The notes under the pieces: generated by a model
What the model saw: only the letters and a program-made list of their open reading frames with translations
Databases searched by the model: none
What the model was told of the DNA's origin: nothing
Shown: piece after piece, positions 38,797-40,002 of the stretch
Position numbering within the stretch: the stretch's first letter is position 1
Layout of the letters: each line of letters begins with the position of its first letter
Program-made: the position numbers and the translations under genes
Assembly (NCBI GenBank): GCA_023459335.1
Contig: JAEWUO010000029.1
Location: forward strand, 1 to 40,002
Origin: Bacillota bacterium
GTDB lineage: Bacteria > Bacillota > Clostridia > Christensenellales > CAG-138
DNA length: 40,002 nucleotides
Reading direction: 5' to 3'

Positions 38797-38830
38797 TAGC
38801 TTTTTGAAAGTTTTTTATTTTATTTTTTAC

Positions 38831-38859
38831 TTGACAAACCATCAAAACTATGGTATAAT
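38831..38859 (+). promoter_or_regulatory. Promoter of the 70-aa membrane gene
   Basis: TTGACA, 17 bp, TATAAT, extended -10; no upstream element of either class. Confidence 0.85.
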
Positions 38860-38880
38860 TAATATAAAGGAGTTGAGAAA

Positions 38881-39093
38881 ATGGATAAAATAATGAAAAC
38901 TTTAAAAGATTACAATTTTTACTTCTTAGTAGCGGCGGCACTAGGTGTAATCTTAAATAGTCAACTATCTCCAATCTTATTTATTTATACCTCTATGGTA
39001 TCAATGTATAAAGAAAAAGAGATAAAGGTCTCTTTGGTATTTTTAATAATGAATGTCTTTATAATACTAAAAATGGTTATGAATTTTAATTAA
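38881..39093 (+). CDS. 70-aa two-span membrane protein
   Basis: ATG after AAAGGAG. Hydrophobic stretches 'FYFLVAAALGVILNSQLSPILFIYTSMV' (one or two helices) and 'VSLVFLIMNVFIILKMVM' flank a charged turn (YKEKEIKV). Convergent with the 48-aa membrane gene. Function unknown. Confidence 0.6.
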   Translation: MDKIMKTLKDYNFYFLVAAALGVILNSQLSPILFIYTSMVSMYKEKEIKVSLVFLIMNVFIILKMVMNFN

Positions 39094-39110
39094 TTCATAA
39101 CCATTTTTTT
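39070..39110. terminator. Bidirectional terminator between two membrane genes
   Basis: AAAAATGGTTATGAATT / AATTCATAACCATTTTT; overlaps the end of the 70-aa gene and abuts the stop of the 48-aa gene. Confidence 0.85.
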
Positions 39111-39255
39111 ATTTTTTGTTTAAAGCGTCTATGGTAGATACTAGTAAAAATACCAAAGCACAACTAGCAAATAATGGTGATTTGTAATAAATACCACTTA
39201 TTGCAAACAGTGCAATTATTGCTATTTTTAAAATTTTATATAGTGTTTTTTTCAT
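39109..39255 (-). CDS. 48-aa membrane protein
   Basis: ATG 39255 after AAAGGAG. MKKTLYKILKIAIIALFAIS starts the first hydrophobic helix; 'SPLFASCALVFLLVSTI' forms a second. Own promoter. Possibly a diverged inverted copy of the 70-aa gene. Confidence 0.6.
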   Translation of the reverse strand: MKKTLYKILKIAIIALFAISGIYYKSPLFASCALVFLLVSTIDALNKK

Positions 39256-39277
39256 TTTTTCAACTCCTTTTTATTTA

Positions 39278-39306
39278 ATTATACCATAGAAAAAGAAGTT
39301 TGTCAA
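39278..39306 (-). promoter_or_regulatory. Promoter of the 48-aa membrane gene
   Basis: TTGACA (39301-39306), 17 bp, TATAAT (39278-39283), extended -10. Confidence 0.85.
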
Positions 39307-39349
39307 GAGTTTTTAAGAACTTTTTTATTTCCTTAGTTTACCATATTTG

Positions 39350-39412
39350 CAGCCGCCTTATATTGTAACAAAAGGAAAGTTTTTCCGTAAATAAAATATG
39401 ACCGCATTCACC
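39350..39412 (-). promoter_or_regulatory. Class II upstream element, copy 6 (diverged)
   Basis: GCAGCCGCC in place of GCGGCCGCC, TTATATTGTAA, TTTTTCCG, TATGACCGCATTCACC. 44 bp beyond the -35. Confidence 0.65.
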
Positions 39413-39415
39413 ATA

Positions 39416-39449
39416 AAAATCCTACCACAGTTTCCAATGGTAGGATTTT
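39416..39449 (-). terminator. Terminator of the 39451 gene
   Basis: AAAATCCTACCA / TGGTAGGATTTT, 12-bp stem. Confidence 0.9.
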
Positions 39450-39450
39450 C

Positions 39451-39999
39451 CTATTTCATATTTATTACAAATTTACCAATTTTAATATTGTTACCTATTC
39501 CCAAATTCATCTCCGTATCTTTAAATCCAATTTCTTCCATATCATCCTTAATAATGATATTGTTATTATTTCCACCTTTGGAATTACTTACCAATTCCTC
39601 AACTTCAATATGATTATTATCTCCAAATTCTATGTCGTTTATGGAAACGCACTCTAAATTATTTTCATTTCCAATTATTAATGAATATCCGAAGGCTAAT
39701 GTAATATTACAATTATTTCCTGCTATTATTGAAGCTTCACCTTCCTGTACATGAATTTTGCAGTTATTTCCTGCTATTATATTAATTTCATTAAATTCGA
39801 TACATGAAAATTTGAAATTATCACCAAGGATAAATTTAGTACCTTCAATTCCATATTCTTCCTCGTCGATTTCCTCCAAATTAATTTCCCTTTTTTTGCA
39901 TTTAGAAAAGTCGATTAAATTTTCTTCTTCTTTATATTCAACTTCGACGTATTCCGATTGTTTTAAATTTTCTAAAAATTTTTTTAAATTTTCATTCAT
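39451..39999 (-). CDS. Beta-solenoid-like repeat protein (family member 4)
   Basis: 182 aa, ATG 39999; its ribosome site lies at or beyond the window edge. N-terminal helix 'MNENLKKFLENLKQ' like members 2 and 3, then the most regular repeats: 'FILGDNFKFSCIEF', 'IIAGNNCKIHVQEG', 'IIAGNNCNITLAFG', 'IIGNENNLECVSI', 'IEFGDNNHIEVEEL', 'KGGNNNNIIIKDD'. Each turn has G-(N/D)-N-(N/C). Strongly acidic. Function unknown. Confidence 0.6.
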   Translation of the reverse strand: MNENLKKFLENLKQSEYVEVEYKEEENLIDFSKCKKREINLEEIDEEEYGIEGTKFILGDNFKFSCIEFNEINIIAGNNCKIHVQEGEASIIAGNNCNITLAFGYSLIIGNENNLECVSINDIEFGDNNHIEVEELVSNSKGGNNNNIIIKDDMEEIGFKDTEMNLGIGNNIKIGKFVINMK

Positions 40000-40002
40000 T
40001 TT

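Noticed and set aside
1..40002. tRNA genes
   Set aside because: No cloverleaf with a GTTCRA-type T-arm and CCA end was recognised; GTTCAACGACTA matches are intron R elements. A tRNAscan run would settle this.

Overview
This window looks like part of a tailed double-stranded DNA phage genome (Caudoviricetes). It is strongly A+T-rich, has AGGAGG-type ribosome-binding sites and near-perfect TTGACA-17-TATAAT promoters, and uses UGA as a stop and UGG for Trp. This points to a low-GC bacterial host (Bacillota- or Fusobacteriota-like); the exact host and phage genus cannot be read from the sequence.

Layout. (1) 1-19245, minus strand: the packaging/head/tail-start operon, read right to left. In order it holds a zinc-binding 413-aa protein, a small protein, a second zinc-binding protein, the large terminase TerL, portal, protease/scaffold, decoration protein, major capsid protein, five or six head-tail connector-type proteins and two tail structural proteins with a shared module. 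TerL is split into four exons by three group I introns. The splice sites can be placed to the base: joining 16774-16253, 14999-14901, 13090-12439 and 11638-11082 gives one open frame of 609 aa. The introns carry four homing-endonuclease genes of four types (EDxHD-like with zinc clusters, GIY-YIG, LAGLIDADG, HNH). A fifth group I intron core lies at the left edge. (2) 19246-19983: divergent control region with three near-repeated promoters facing left, two facing right and strong hairpins. (3) 19984-24613, plus strand: two proteins sharing an Ig-like N-terminal module, a membrane protein, a dNMP-kinase-like P-loop protein and a tail-fibre-like protein. (4) 24614-25235: low-complexity DNA ending in a bidirectional terminator. 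(5) 25236-40002: an accessory, probably early region of about 22 small genes on both strands. Most have their own promoter (spacer always 17 bp), leader, ribosome site and terminator. Recognisable products are a polynucleotide-kinase/HD fusion, a HAD phosphatase and a DEDDh exonuclease; most others are unknown, including a four-member family of short beta-solenoid-like proteins and two pairs of small paralogues.

The most unusual feature is the DNA between the small genes. From 26.5 to 31.4 kb each main spacer holds a 110-bp double element: two 52-bp units, each bounded by inverted ATGACCA...TGGTCAT, separated by a 6-bp linker (GGCGGT or similar). Single half-sites continue to 39.4 kb as part of a second conserved element that starts with GCGGCCGC and sits 33-50 bp upstream of promoters. 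Together these look like a dispersed binding system for one regulator or architectural protein, recalling but not matching phage 'stoperators' or iterons. GCGGCCGC and GCCGGC are also far more frequent than base composition predicts.
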